Assembly: GCA_963766295.1 (NCBI GenBank)
Contig: CAVXYW010000002.1
Coordinates: forward strand, 1,798,001 to 1,862,000
Length of the DNA stretch: 64,000 bases
Source: JBBDRJ01 sp963766295
GTDB lineage: Bacteria > Actinomycetota > JAICYB01
Direction of reading: 5' to 3'
How positions within the stretch are numbered: position 1 is the first letter of the stretch; the number at the start of each line of letters is the position of its first letter. Shown one piece after another: positions 34,073 through 42,093 of the stretch. Both the position numbers and the translations under genes were made by a program. A model generated the notes under the pieces. The model was not told the origin of the DNA. It saw only the letters and a list, made by a program, of their open reading frames with translations, and did not search any database.

Positions 34073-34109
34073 CTAGCGATTCGCAACTCCCGAAGGCGTC
34101 GCTGGGTAA

Positions 34110-35180
34110 CTAGAGCGGGCAGCGACTAGCGGGATCGTTCAAAGCCGGCCGCCCACCTCGGATCGACGCCGGCAATAAGCAGGCGTGCACCCGTCCGTCC
34201 GGCGTGATTACCGCTTCGCCGACCGCCGTTGCACCGCTGCTCGGCCACACGAAGTTGCCAAGCCCGAAGAAGATCGGACGGTCCTTGTAGATCTCCAAGG
34301 GTTGCAGCACGTGTGCGTGGTGACCGAACACGACGTCGGCTCCGGCATCGACAAGTGCGTGCGCGCGGGCTATATCGGCAGTGCGCGGCTGCGTTGCTCG
34401 CTCTACACCCATGTGGATGGAAACAACGACGAAGTCGGCCGATCCATCCGCAGCGCGAACGGCGTTTTGGAGGTTCGCGATGTCGTAGCCGTTCGCAAGA
34501 CCCGGCCGGTTCGGTCCCGCCAACCATGTCGGGCTCGGCACGACGGCGCTGAAGCCAAGCACCGCTACCTTCTTACCCTTGATATCGACGACGTGAGCCG
34601 TGTTGGCCTCGGCGGCATTGGGCCCGGAGCCGACGGGGACGACATCGGCTGCGCGCAGGCGGGTGATGCCGTCGAGCATGGCCTCCGGGCCGAAGTCCAT
34701 CGAGTGGTTGTTGGCCTGCCCAGCCACTTCGACGCCGGCCGCGCGCATCGCGTTGTAGGCCGGGTGGTGACATCGGAAGGTGTACTGCTTGTCTTGCGCT
34801 GCGCCGCCCTCGCCTGCTGCGCACTCGAGATTGACGATCGTGATGTCGTCGGCTTTGAAGAGGTCTCGAACGCCGGCCCACGGTGCATCGAACGAGCTTC
34901 GAAGAACTCCGAGCTGTCCGATGTCGAGGTTCACGTCCCCGGTTCCGTGGATGAGGATCGGCCCTCCGACGGCCGTGGGCGAAGGCGTGAGGGACGAAAC
35001 GGGCGTAGCCATCACGCGGTCGGAGCTGGGAGTCTCCGAGCGACGGTCCAGAAACCAAGTGGTTGCGCCGAAGGCTCCGGCCAGTACCGCAGCACTCGCC
35101 ACAAGTACCAAGGTCCAAGTTGTGAAGTCGCCGCGGGAGAACCATTCGCGCAGGCTCTGCCGGCCCGGTTCTTCATGCAC
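34110..35180 (-). CDS. CapA-like metallophosphatase-fold secreted protein
   Basis: About 356 residues from GTG 35180; the frame is open further upstream but then runs into the divergent gene. A membrane anchor (TTWTLVLVASAAVLAGAFGA) lies at about residues 18-38. The catalytic-fold region has GTGDVNLDIGQLG, DITIVNLECAAG, GQANNHSMDFGPEAM, VVVSIHMGVERATQP and VVFGHHAHVLQPLEIY, the order found in poly-gamma-glutamate capsule protein CapA. Outside a cap operon, the role is probably hydrolysis of a cell-surface polymer. Confidence 0.88.
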   Translation of the reverse strand: MHEEPGRQSLREWFSRGDFTTWTLVLVASAAVLAGAFGATTWFLDRRSETPSSDRVMATPVSSLTPSPTAVGGPILIHGTGDVNLDIGQLGVLRSSFDAPWAGVRDLFKADDITIVNLECAAGEGGAAQDKQYTFRCHHPAYNAMRAAGVEVAGQANNHSMDFGPEAMLDGITRLRAADVVPVGSGPNAAEANTAHVVDIKGKKVAVLGFSAVVPSPTWLAGPNRPGLANGYDIANLQNAVRAADGSADFVVVSIHMGVERATQPRTADIARAHALVDAGADVVFGHHAHVLQPLEIYKDRPIFFGLGNFVWPSSGATAVGEAVITPDGRVHACLLPASIRGGRPALNDPASRCPL

Positions 35181-35215
35181 GACCCGAGTATCGAACGCGT
35201 TACGGTCTCTAGGCC

Positions 35216-36373
35216 ATGAACCCCTTCCTCGATCCCGAGCACGACGACTTCCGGAACGTCGTCCGCGCTTTCGTCGAGCGCGAAGTGGCGCCGAAGGCCG
35301 CCGGGTTCGACGAACGGGCCGAGTTCCCAACCGAAGTGCTCCTCGCCTGCGGCGAGCAGGGCTACCTCGGCCTTCCGATCCCCGAAAAGTACGGCGGAGC
35401 GGGCGCCGACTATTTGTCCTATCTCATATGTATCGAAGAGCTCGGGCGGGTCGATCCTTCGGTGTCGATCACCGTCGAAGCGCACACATCGCTGGTGTGC
35501 AACCTGCTGTACCACTTCGGCACCGAGGAGCAGAAACAGCAGTGGCTGGTGCCCTTGGCGCGGGGCAAAAAGATCGGCGCGTTCGCTCTGACCGAGCCGG
35601 GCGCCGGGTCGGACGCCGCCGGCACCCAAACAACAGCCAAGAAGGACGGAGACGACTACGTCATCAACGGCTCGAAGATGTTCATCACCAACGCCGGGAC
35701 GGACATCTCCCTGCTGGCCATCGCAACGGCCCGGACCGACGATGGGCAGATCTCGGCTTTCATCGTCCCCATCGGGACGCCGGGCTTCGAGGTCGGTCGC
35801 CGCCTGCGCAAGATCGGGTGGCACGCCTCAGATACGCGGGAGCTTTCGTTCACCGAGTGCCGCGTTCCCGCCGCCAATCTCCTAGGTGAGCAGGGCCGAG
35901 GGTTCAACCAGTTCCTGGCCCAGCTCGACGACGGCAGAATCGCGATCGCTGCGCTGGCCGTCGGGCAGTCCCAGGGGTGCCTGGACGCCTGCCTCGAGTA
36001 CGTGAAGGACCGCAAGCAGTTCGGCAAGCCGATCGGCGAGTTCCAGGCGATCCAGTTCAAGCTCGCCGACATGGCAACCCAGATCCACCACGCACGCCTG
36101 GCCGTGTACCACGCGGGCCGTCTGCGCCAGGACGGGAAGCCGTTCAAGACCGAAGCTTCGATGGTCAAGTTGTTCGCCACCGAGATGGCCGTGGACATCG
36201 CCCGGGAGGCGGTCCAGGTCCACGGGGGCTACGGCTACATAGAGGAGACGCCCGTCGCACGTTTCTACCGCGACGCCAAGGTGCTCGAGATCGGTGAGGG
36301 CACCTCCGAGGTGCAGCGGATCATCATCGCGCGGCAGCTGGGCCTGGACGTCCGGCTCCGCCCCGACGCTTAG
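35216..36373 (+). CDS. Acyl-CoA dehydrogenase
   Basis: A 385-residue flavoprotein. EFRNV-like start (DFRNVVRAFVEREVAPKAAG), IGAFALTEPGAGSDAAGTQT (FAD/substrate), YVINGSKMFITNAGTDISLL, and the C-terminal YRDAKVLEIGEGTSEVQRII with the catalytic Glu before GTSE. The size and sequence fit short/medium-chain acyl-CoA dehydrogenases (butyryl- or isovaleryl-type). It is too short to be the methylsuccinyl-CoA dehydrogenase of the ethylmalonyl pathway. TACGGT (35201-35206) lies 9 nt upstream and may be its -10. Confidence 0.95.
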   Translation: MNPFLDPEHDDFRNVVRAFVEREVAPKAAGFDERAEFPTEVLLACGEQGYLGLPIPEKYGGAGADYLSYLICIEELGRVDPSVSITVEAHTSLVCNLLYHFGTEEQKQQWLVPLARGKKIGAFALTEPGAGSDAAGTQTTAKKDGDDYVINGSKMFITNAGTDISLLAIATARTDDGQISAFIVPIGTPGFEVGRRLRKIGWHASDTRELSFTECRVPAANLLGEQGRGFNQFLAQLDDGRIAIAALAVGQSQGCLDACLEYVKDRKQFGKPIGEFQAIQFKLADMATQIHHARLAVYHAGRLRQDGKPFKTEASMVKLFATEMAVDIAREAVQVHGGYGYIEETPVARFYRDAKVLEIGEGTSEVQRIIIARQLGLDVRLRPDA

Positions 36374-36428
36374 ACGCTCCGAGATTTCTGTATAGAACCC
36401 CAACACCGTCGCGTCTGAACCCCTGAAA

Positions 36429-36447
36429 GGCGCCCACAGGGGGCGCC
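36429..36447 (+). other. Leader hairpin before the secreted-protein gene
   Basis: GGCGCCC (36429-36435) pairs with GGGCGCC (36441-36447), just upstream of the GGGGGAG ribosome site. It may stabilise the mRNA or control translation. Confidence 0.45.
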
Positions 36448-36466
36448 GAGAAAAGGGGGAGACGCG

Positions 36467-36790
36467 ATGAGCAAGAAGATCGCAAAGGCAGCGGCGGCGG
36501 CCCTCATCGGCCTCGTCAGCCTCGGTATCGGAAGCACCGCACTGGCGGACACCAACATCCAGGCGTCCAACTCGTGCGAGGACTGCAACACGGAGACGGG
36601 TTAGGCCGACGCGGTCAACTCCTCCGAGAGCTTCACCGGTCAGGCCGGCGTCTTGAACGCCCAAGAGGGCGACAACACGACCGAGTCCGACCAGGACGCC
36701 AACGCCAAGTCGGGCGAGACGGACAGCTCGCAGGCGGCCGGCTCGACGACCGGCGACGGCGTCACCGGCCAGGTCATAGGAGTCGTCTAA
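36467..36790 (+). pseudogene. Small secreted protein interrupted by an in-frame TAG
   Basis: From ATG 36467 (GGGGGAG upstream) the first 45 codons give a signal peptide (MSKKIAKAAAAALIGLVSLG, cleavage near ALA-DT) and SCEDCNTETG, then TAG at 36602-36604. The same frame continues for 61 codons with clear coding character (Asn/Ser/Thr/Gln-rich, acidic, no hydrophobic helix) to TAA 36788-36790. The context GGT-TAG-GCC matches GGT-CAG-GCC at the later TGQA repeat, so CAG changed to TAG by one C-to-T step is likely. This could be a nonsense mutation, a sequence error, or readthrough. Confidence 0.65.
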
Positions 36791-36840
36791 ACAGATCCAC
36801 CCCTCGCGCCCTCGGGACTGCCCCCCGAAGCTGCACAAAG

Positions 36841-36869
36841 AAAAGAGCCCCCACACAGGGGGCTCTTTT
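36841..36869. terminator. Strong bidirectional intrinsic terminator
   Basis: AAAAGAGCCCCC (36841-36852), loop ACACA, GGGGGCTCTTTT (36858-36869): a 12-bp perfect stem with A-run and T-run flanks. It can serve the plus-strand secreted-protein gene and the converging DUF5679 gene. Confidence 0.9.
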
Positions 36870-36886
36870 CTTGTGCGTTAGAAGAC

Positions 36887-37039
36887 TTAGGCGCTCTTCG
36901 GAAGCATGCGGGTCATCTTCGTCCCGCAGACCGGGCACGCGCCCTGGGCCGCCTTGGAGCCGTTCTTGAGCTCCTTGACGTCCCCCTCGAACGACCGCTT
37001 CTCGCGGCACTTCACGCAGTAACCCTCGTAGGAAGCCAT
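36887..37039 (-). CDS. DUF5679-type zinc ribbon protein
   Basis: A 50-residue protein encoded on the minus strand from ATG 37039 to TAA 36887. YCVKCREKRSF and ACPVCGTKMTRML give two C-x2-C knuckles of a single zinc ribbon, with the family's KELKNGSKAAQGACP in between. AAAGGAG precedes the start by 6 nt. It is a small protein common in Actinomycetota; its role is unknown, with nucleic-acid binding assumed. It ends at the bidirectional terminator. Confidence 0.85.
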   Translation of the reverse strand: MASYEGYCVKCREKRSFEGDVKELKNGSKAAQGACPVCGTKMTRMLPKSA

Positions 37040-37279
37040 TGCAAGCTCCTTTCCTCTGCGGGGGCTACACCATTCTTGCCCCCTTCAGGCGCACAGGGTG
37101 CGAATCTTACGCCTGACAACCACGTCGCGCGGTCAAAATCCCACTCATTGTCTATCCACGGGTGGAATCGTCACCCAGATGACGCCGACGGCGTCCCGAA
37201 AAGGCCTCCTAGGTCGCGCCTGGGAAGGCAACGCCCCGGGCCGGCGTGGCCCTTCAAGCCCACACGCGCCGCTGCCGAT

Positions 37280-37314
37280 GACCCGAACTAAGGGGCAGGA
37301 CTCTGCCCCGGGTC
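37280..37314 (+). other. Strong leader hairpin upstream of the prepilin operon
   Basis: GACCC (37280-37284) pairs with GGGTC (37310-37314), enclosing GGGGCAG (37292-37298) with CTGCCCC (37303-37309). The structure ends just before AGGGGTG, the ribosome site of the gene at 37327. The 287-bp gap 37040-37326 has no gene but contains further hairpins (for example CAGGCG/CGCCTG around 37089-37118). A regulated leader is likely, but no known riboswitch class was recognised. Confidence 0.5.
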
Positions 37315-37326
37315 AGGGGTGCTTTC

Positions 37327-38409
37327 ATGCGTTTGAAGGACGAAGAAGGCTTCGGCCTCATCGAAATCTTGGTGGCTCTTACCGTCTTCATGATCATCAT
37401 GCTCGCCGTTGCCGCAGCCTTCGGCGGGTCGCTTAACGCGATGCTCGCCTCCCGCCACAAGACCCTCGCCGAGCAGCTCGGTACCCAGTGCCTGGAGCAG
37501 ATCCGCGCCATGGATTACGAGGACATAGGCGTTGGTGCCACGGGCAACCCACCGGGAACCCTCGCTGCATCGTCCACGACCGTCGCCCACGGGGTGACCT
37601 ACACGATCACTCGCACCGTCTCCTGGGTTAACGACCCGATACCCACACATTTCGTGAGCGGTGCGAACTACAAGTCCGTGCGGTGCCGAGTCTCCGAGCC
37701 GAGTCGATCCAATCCACAGGTCAGCTTCAAGACGAACATCGCGCCCCCAACCAAGCCGGACGACGAGAAGTCGCACATCACTGTCACGGTGCAGGACTTT
37801 GTGAACCCGAGCCAGTTGATCGAGGGCGCCATCGTGCAGCTCACCGGTGGACCGAGCGCGCCTCGCTCGGCCGAGACGCCTGAGAACGGCAAAGTCCCCT
37901 TCGGGGACTTGACGCCCAATCCGACATCGGGACCGCAGAAGTACTACGACATCCACGTAACGCCGCCGCTGGGATACCTCGTGCATCCAAGCTACGTGCC
38001 CCCGACCGACCCTTCCGTTCCCGAGGACGGACAACCTGCGCGGGTAAATCTTGCACCCGGATCCCCGGCCGAGACATTCAATACAACGATCCTGGTGTAC
38101 AAGCCCGCCACAATCAACGTGGAGCTACGAACTTGCGACGGGTCGCTTTGGACGCAGCCATCGACCGTCACGATCTCGTCAGACAGTGAAACGCAGACCT
38201 TCTCGACGTCCACCGGCCAATTGACGGTTACGGCCTTAAACGGCAAGCCGATCATGCCGGGCATCTCGTACGCAGTCTCCGCGACCTCCACTTACGAGGT
38301 CGTTACGTACTCGGACTCCAAGAGCCAGACCGTGCCGGACGACTACCCGACGAACATGACCGGTGGCTTCGCTCTCACCATGAAGACGGCATTGGGATGC
38401 CCCACATGA
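37327..38409 (+). CDS. Type IV prepilin-like protein (PilV/minor pilin type)
   Basis: A 360-residue protein. A short basic leader and EEGFGLIEILVALTVFMIIM form the class III prepilin signal: prepilin peptidase would cut after Gly and leave Phe, with Glu+5 conserved. The exported part is about 330 residues of strand-rich, Pro/Thr-rich sequence with four Cys, including a carboxypeptidase-regulatory-like stretch (NPSQLIEGAIVQLTGG). It is first of three overlapping genes that form a minor-pilin set. No assembly ATPase or prepilin peptidase is in the window. Confidence 0.85.
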   Translation: MRLKDEEGFGLIEILVALTVFMIIMLAVAAAFGGSLNAMLASRHKTLAEQLGTQCLEQIRAMDYEDIGVGATGNPPGTLAASSTTVAHGVTYTITRTVSWVNDPIPTHFVSGANYKSVRCRVSEPSRSNPQVSFKTNIAPPTKPDDEKSHITVTVQDFVNPSQLIEGAIVQLTGGPSAPRSAETPENGKVPFGDLTPNPTSGPQKYYDIHVTPPLGYLVHPSYVPPTDPSVPEDGQPARVNLAPGSPAETFNTTILVYKPATINVELRTCDGSLWTQPSTVTISSDSETQTFSTSTGQLTVTALNGKPIMPGISYAVSATSTYEVVTYSDSKSQTVPDDYPTNMTGGFALTMKTALGCPT

Positions 38410-39017
38410 GGCGGGCGATTCGCTCCGACGACGGCTTCACGATCATCGAGTTATCAGTGGTCGCCGGATTGCTGCTCATCTTCATGATCCCCGTTTACCG
38501 ATTCATCGACAGCATTACGCAGAGCGAGCATGACACAGCCGTGCTCGCCCACCAAGCGACGAACACCCGAGAGACAATGGATGGGCTCGTTCGCGAGCTG
38601 CGACAGGCCAACTCGGGAAGCGGCGCGGCCCCCATCCAGGCGCTGAGTCCGACCTTCAGATTCCTGTCGCCCGACCGCTCGACGCCTTACCGTGCGCGTC
38701 GACTCGAGTACCAGGTAGTCGGTTCGGGTACGAGCCTGCGTTTGGAACGCCGGGTAACCGTGGCAACCAATACCGCAGCCCCCTGGAACTTCCCTCCAAC
38801 AGCTCCTCCGTGGGAGACGGTCGTGGAGCGTCTTGCTTCCGGAAGCACGATCTCTAACGTCTTCACGTTCCGCAACGCCGGCGGCGCAACGACAACGAAC
38901 TTGAGCCAGATCAAGACGATCGAGATCAACGTGAGATTCGATCCCGTTTCTGCGCCTCGTGCGCCCAACGTTCAGAACTATAAGACGACCGTCGAAGTAA
39001 GGAACAAGACGTCATGA
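38406..39017 (+). CDS. Prepilin-like protein (PilW type)
   Basis: About 203 residues. MRRAIRSDDGFTIIELSVVA is a textbook N-methylation signal (G-F-T-x-x-E), and a long hydrophobic helix follows. The globular part has TRETMDGLVRELRQANSG, as in PilW/GspJ-like minor pilins. ATG 38406 overlaps the upstream stop (ATGA); ATG 38397, three codons earlier, is also possible. The end overlaps the next ATG (ATGA). Confidence 0.85.
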   Translation: MRRAIRSDDGFTIIELSVVAGLLLIFMIPVYRFIDSITQSEHDTAVLAHQATNTRETMDGLVRELRQANSGSGAAPIQALSPTFRFLSPDRSTPYRARRLEYQVVGSGTSLRLERRVTVATNTAAPWNFPPTAPPWETVVERLASGSTISNVFTFRNAGGATTTNLSQIKTIEINVRFDPVSAPRAPNVQNYKTTVEVRNKTS

Positions 39018-40459
39018 CGCGGCGTATTGTGCTTCGCGACGAGCAAGGCAACGCGCTGATAGTGGTCATGGTGTCCGCGTTTGTGCTGACGATGCTCGTT
39101 TTCACGGCGTTGAGTCGTTCCGACTCGCAGAACGTCGAGAGTGCTCGCCTTGCTCGAGCGAGCACAGCCTTCCAAGCAAGCGAAGCCGGTGTGGACGACT
39201 ACATAGCGAAGCTAACAGAGGACCGTAATTACCACTTGCACTGGGTACACCAGGCTGAAGCAACAAGAACAAAAACAAATGGAACCAAGATCCCGACTGC
39301 ACAGCAACGTCTCGATGACCCAAACGGGCCTTGGGAGTGGATCGGCGGCGACACGACCTGGACTTACGCCGACGGGAAGGACGGGTGGCGGACACTAGGC
39401 AATGGTGTCGAGTACGACTTGAAGATAACGCCGCCCACGGCGACATCCGGCAATCAGGTGAAGATCACATCGACCGGACGACGCACGGCCCAACCGGACG
39501 AGTGGAGAGCGAACGAAGCGGTTGTTCGCCCGTCATCGATCGCGGACTTCCAGCGCATCGTGGGCAACGGAAGCGTCAGTTGGGGAGCAACGGCAACAAC
39601 ATTCGGAAAGCTCTATGCATCCAATGACATAACGCACGATGGCACGGCTCATGGCGACCTCTATGCGATTGACGACATACTCGCGCACCCCACTTACCAG
39701 AGTGGCGCTCAGGGCTACGACTCGAACAGCAACCCCACCGCTTCCCAGATCCTCGGAGGTCCGATCAATTTCTCGAGCTTCCTGGGCTCATTCGGCGAAG
39801 TGGAGACGGCGGCCATAGCAGCCGGACTAGCTCTTCCAAACGACTCCACAGCTGCTGGGTGGCGGTTGAAGTTCATGGCCGACGGCAACGTGGCTTACGC
39901 CCGCTGCACTCTTTCGGGTAGCCAGAACCTCGGTACGACACAGCCTACGTGTGGCGCAGACACGATTCGGCCCGTACCTGCGAACGGAGCGATCTTCTCG
40001 CATCAAAACGTAATCGTTTCTTGGCCGTCGGAGCCTTCGACGCTGGACGGCCGGATTACCGTCGTCTCCAAACTGAACATATTCCCAGCCGGGAACATCG
40101 CCTACGAAACGGCTGGGGACGACGTCCTGGGTCTCATCGCAGGCGAGGAGATGATCATCCCGTCATACGTGCCGAACGTGATGAATTGGACTTCCGCGAA
40201 CCTCGCACAGGGTACGAGCTGCGGCTCTCCGCCCCCCGCGAACTGCGGCGACTGGCACACGGCAGGACCAAATGGATCCAAATCGACCATGAACCATGCT
40301 GGGTCTACGGCAACATTGACGGGTGGGTCGCTAACGATGTTCAACACTCGCAACTACTCGTACGACCTCAACCTGCTCAACCTTCCGCCGCCCTACTACC
40401 CCGTCTTAGAAGACGCCTACACCGTCACGTTGTTCAGGGAGGTGGACGTCAACTCGTAG
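39014..40459 (+). CDS. PilX-like pilus-associated protein
   Basis: A 481-residue protein. RDEQGNALIVVMVSAFVLTM gives a helix without the strict G-F-E prepilin motif, as in PilX-type proteins. ARLARASTAFQASEAGVDDYI is the typical post-helix segment of PilX N-terminal domains. The large C-terminal part is Gly/Asn/Thr-rich with beta-helix-like repeats (GKLYASNDITHDGTAHGDLY) and two Cys pairs. It is probably exposed at the pilus tip or surface. It is last gene of the three-gene pilin set, followed by a hairpin. Confidence 0.82.
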   Translation: MTRRIVLRDEQGNALIVVMVSAFVLTMLVFTALSRSDSQNVESARLARASTAFQASEAGVDDYIAKLTEDRNYHLHWVHQAEATRTKTNGTKIPTAQQRLDDPNGPWEWIGGDTTWTYADGKDGWRTLGNGVEYDLKITPPTATSGNQVKITSTGRRTAQPDEWRANEAVVRPSSIADFQRIVGNGSVSWGATATTFGKLYASNDITHDGTAHGDLYAIDDILAHPTYQSGAQGYDSNSNPTASQILGGPINFSSFLGSFGEVETAAIAAGLALPNDSTAAGWRLKFMADGNVAYARCTLSGSQNLGTTQPTCGADTIRPVPANGAIFSHQNVIVSWPSEPSTLDGRITVVSKLNIFPAGNIAYETAGDDVLGLIAGEEMIIPSYVPNVMNWTSANLAQGTSCGSPPPANCGDWHTAGPNGSKSTMNHAGSTATLTGGSLTMFNTRNYSYDLNLLNLPPPYYPVLEDAYTVTLFREVDVNS

Positions 40460-40492
40460 GCAGCCGGGTTTGTAACAAGGAGCGAAGCGAGA

Positions 40493-40521
40493 AGAAGGGC
40501 GGCCCGATGGGCCGCCCTTCT
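40493..40521. terminator. Hairpin terminator-like element after the pilin set
   Basis: AGAAGGGCGGCCC (40493-40505) pairs perfectly with GGGCCGCCCTTCT (40509-40521), a 13-bp stem with a 3-nt loop. There is no strong T-run, but it sits between two converging transcription units and may end both. Confidence 0.65.
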
Positions 40522-40549
40522 CACTTCAAACGACTTTGTCTTGTGATGT

Positions 40550-41029
40550 CTAGGCTGCCGCGCGCGCCCTGGGCAGCTTGCGGTAAAGGACGAAGAGTCC
40601 GACCGCGAAGATCGCAGCGAGCCCGATGATGATCACGTTCGAGCGGACTCCCGAAGCCGGAATCGCGTCGTCGACGGTGCCCATCGCGGGCAGGTCGAGC
40701 TGCGAAACGATTCCGTCCTGTGCGGCGTTGGGCCCTTCGTCGGCCGCATCAGCAGACGCAGCAGAGCCGCTCTGCGAGGTACTTCCGGAGCCTCCTCCGC
40801 TGCTGCTGCTGCTCGATCCGCCCGCGGTGCTACCGCCGCTCACATTGCCCTGAACGACGCCGACGCTTCCGCCGCCGCCCGTGCTGATCGACGCACTCGA
40901 GTTCGAGCTGCCGCTGGAGGCGCTCGATCCTCCTGCCGAAGTGTTCTGACTGGCGTTTGACCCAGCCAGTGCAGGTCCACCTACGACCAGAATCCCGAGT
41001 GTCATGACTGCTAGAAGACGCAAACGCAT
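40550..41029 (-). CDS. Secreted Ser/Gly-rich protein with C-terminal wall-sorting-like signal
   Basis: About 159 residues from ATG 41029 (TGGAGG 5 nt upstream). It has a signal peptide (LLAVMTLGILVVGGPALAGS), then about 85 residues of Ser/Gly/Ala low complexity, and an acidic stretch. The end has IPASG-VRSNV, a hydrophobic helix (IIIGLAAIFAVGLFVLY) and a basic tail RKLPRARAAA. The motif-helix-basic order is that of sortase substrates, with IPASG instead of LPxTG; no sortase is in the window. A surface stalk or matrix role is likely. Confidence 0.75.
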   Translation of the reverse strand: MRLRLLAVMTLGILVVGGPALAGSNASQNTSAGGSSASSGSSNSSASISTGGGGSVGVVQGNVSGGSTAGGSSSSSSGGGSGSTSQSGSAASADAADEGPNAAQDGIVSQLDLPAMGTVDDAIPASGVRSNVIIIGLAAIFAVGLFVLYRKLPRARAAA

Positions 41030-41038
41030 GGTTTCCTC

Positions 41039-41089
41039 CAAAAAGAGCCCGGGATCGCCCTGGCGACCCTCCGACCTGCCTTCCGGGCC
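41039..41089 (-). other. Attenuator-like hairpin just upstream of the Ser/Gly-rich protein gene
   Basis: On the minus strand GCCCGG (41088-41083) pairs with CCGGGC (41052-41047), followed by TCTTTTT and then the gene's own GGAGG. A weaker inner stem (around 41054-41066) lies in the loop. It has intrinsic-terminator form directly in front of the ribosome site, as expected for an attenuator. Confidence 0.45.
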
Positions 41090-41126
41090 AGACTACTCCA
41101 GGCATCAATACCTGCAAGCAGGCCAC

Positions 41127-41149
41127 TGCGCAGCTGTTTGACCTGCGCA
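41127..41149. repeat. Inverted repeat downstream of HMG-CoA lyase
   Basis: TGCGCAG (41127-41133) and CTGCGCA (41143-41149), 9-nt spacer, lie between the HMG-CoA lyase stop and the leader of the next minus-strand gene. It may end the leucine-degradation transcript, but no T-run follows. Confidence 0.35.
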
Positions 41150-41166
41150 TACGCAAAGCGTGCGGG

Positions 41167-42084
41167 CTAGCTGCGCAGCGCTCGGGCGACTCGGCCCGGG
41201 ATGTCCTTCCCTATCCGCTCGCAGATCCAAGCACTCGTTTCCGCCACCTTGCGAACATCGACACCCGTACTGATGCTGAGCCCGTCCAGCATCCACACCA
41301 GGTCTTCGGTCGCCAGATTCCCGGTCGCGCTTTCCGCAAAGGGGCATCCGCCGAGTCCGCCCGCACTCGCGTCGACGACCGTGATCCCGCATTCGAGTGC
41401 CGCGAGCACGTTGGCCAGACCTTGTCCGTAGGTGTCGTGGAAATGGACGGCTAGCCGTGCCGGATCGATTGCGGCGTTGGAGAATGCTTCGATCAGTTCT
41501 TGCACCGCGCCGCCGGTCCCCACACCTATGGTGTCGCCGAGCGAGAGCTCGAAACAGCCCAGGTCGAGCAACCGCTCCCCCTGTGAAACAACGTCGCTTG
41601 GATCGACGACGCCTTCCCACGGGTCGCCCAGCACCATCGACAAGTATCCGCGCACGCGCAGATCCGATCCGATAGCACGTTCGACAACGGGACGGAACAT
41701 CTCGAGTGCTTCGTCCCTAGTCTTGTTGAGGTTTCTCTTCGAGAACGACTCCGTCGCGGAAGCGAAGATCGCGATCTCGTCGACGCCGGCGTTCAGTGCG
41801 TCATCGAGGCCACGTTCGTTGGGAACGAGGACCGGATAGCGCACACCGGGCTTCCGGTCGATCTTGTCGAGCACCTCGGCCGCGTCGGCGAGCTGCGGAA
41901 CCCATTTCGGGTTGACGAACGACGTCGCCTCGACAACTTTGAGGCCGGCTGCGCCGAGTCGTTCGATGAATTCGACCTTTACTTCGGTTGGGACTATCTC
42001 TTGCTCATTCTGCAGACCGTCCCGGGGGCCGACCTCCACGATCGTGACGGAATCGGGAAGCCGGCTACGGAGGGGCGAGGTCAC
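41167..42084 (-). CDS. Hydroxymethylglutaryl-CoA lyase
   Basis: A 305-residue TIM-barrel lyase that splits HMG-CoA into acetyl-CoA and acetoacetate, the last step of leucine breakdown. VTIVEVGPRDGLQNEQ (metal/substrate Arg-Asp), VVEATSFVNPKWVPQLADA, LAVHFHDTYGQGLANVL (HxH metal ligands) and the active Cys loop GGLGGCPFAESATGNLATED are all present. It ends a minus-strand operon with methylcrotonyl-CoA carboxylase subunits, which supports the assignment over the related homocitrate-synthase families. Confidence 0.95.
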   Translation of the reverse strand: MTSPLRSRLPDSVTIVEVGPRDGLQNEQEIVPTEVKVEFIERLGAAGLKVVEATSFVNPKWVPQLADAAEVLDKIDRKPGVRYPVLVPNERGLDDALNAGVDEIAIFASATESFSKRNLNKTRDEALEMFRPVVERAIGSDLRVRGYLSMVLGDPWEGVVDPSDVVSQGERLLDLGCFELSLGDTIGVGTGGAVQELIEAFSNAAIDPARLAVHFHDTYGQGLANVLAALECGITVVDASAGGLGGCPFAESATGNLATEDLVWMLDGLSISTGVDVRKVAETSAWICERIGKDIPGRVARALRS

Positions 42085-42093
42085 GGCGACATG

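Noticed and set aside
36602..36604. TAG read as pyrrolysine.
   Set aside because: No sign of pyrrolysine genes and no methylamine context; the repeat context points to a CAG-to-TAG change.
37040..37326. A cyclic-di-GMP (GEMM) riboswitch before the prepilin operon.
   Set aside because: Strong hairpins are present, but the conserved GEMM core and tetraloop-receptor sequences are not.
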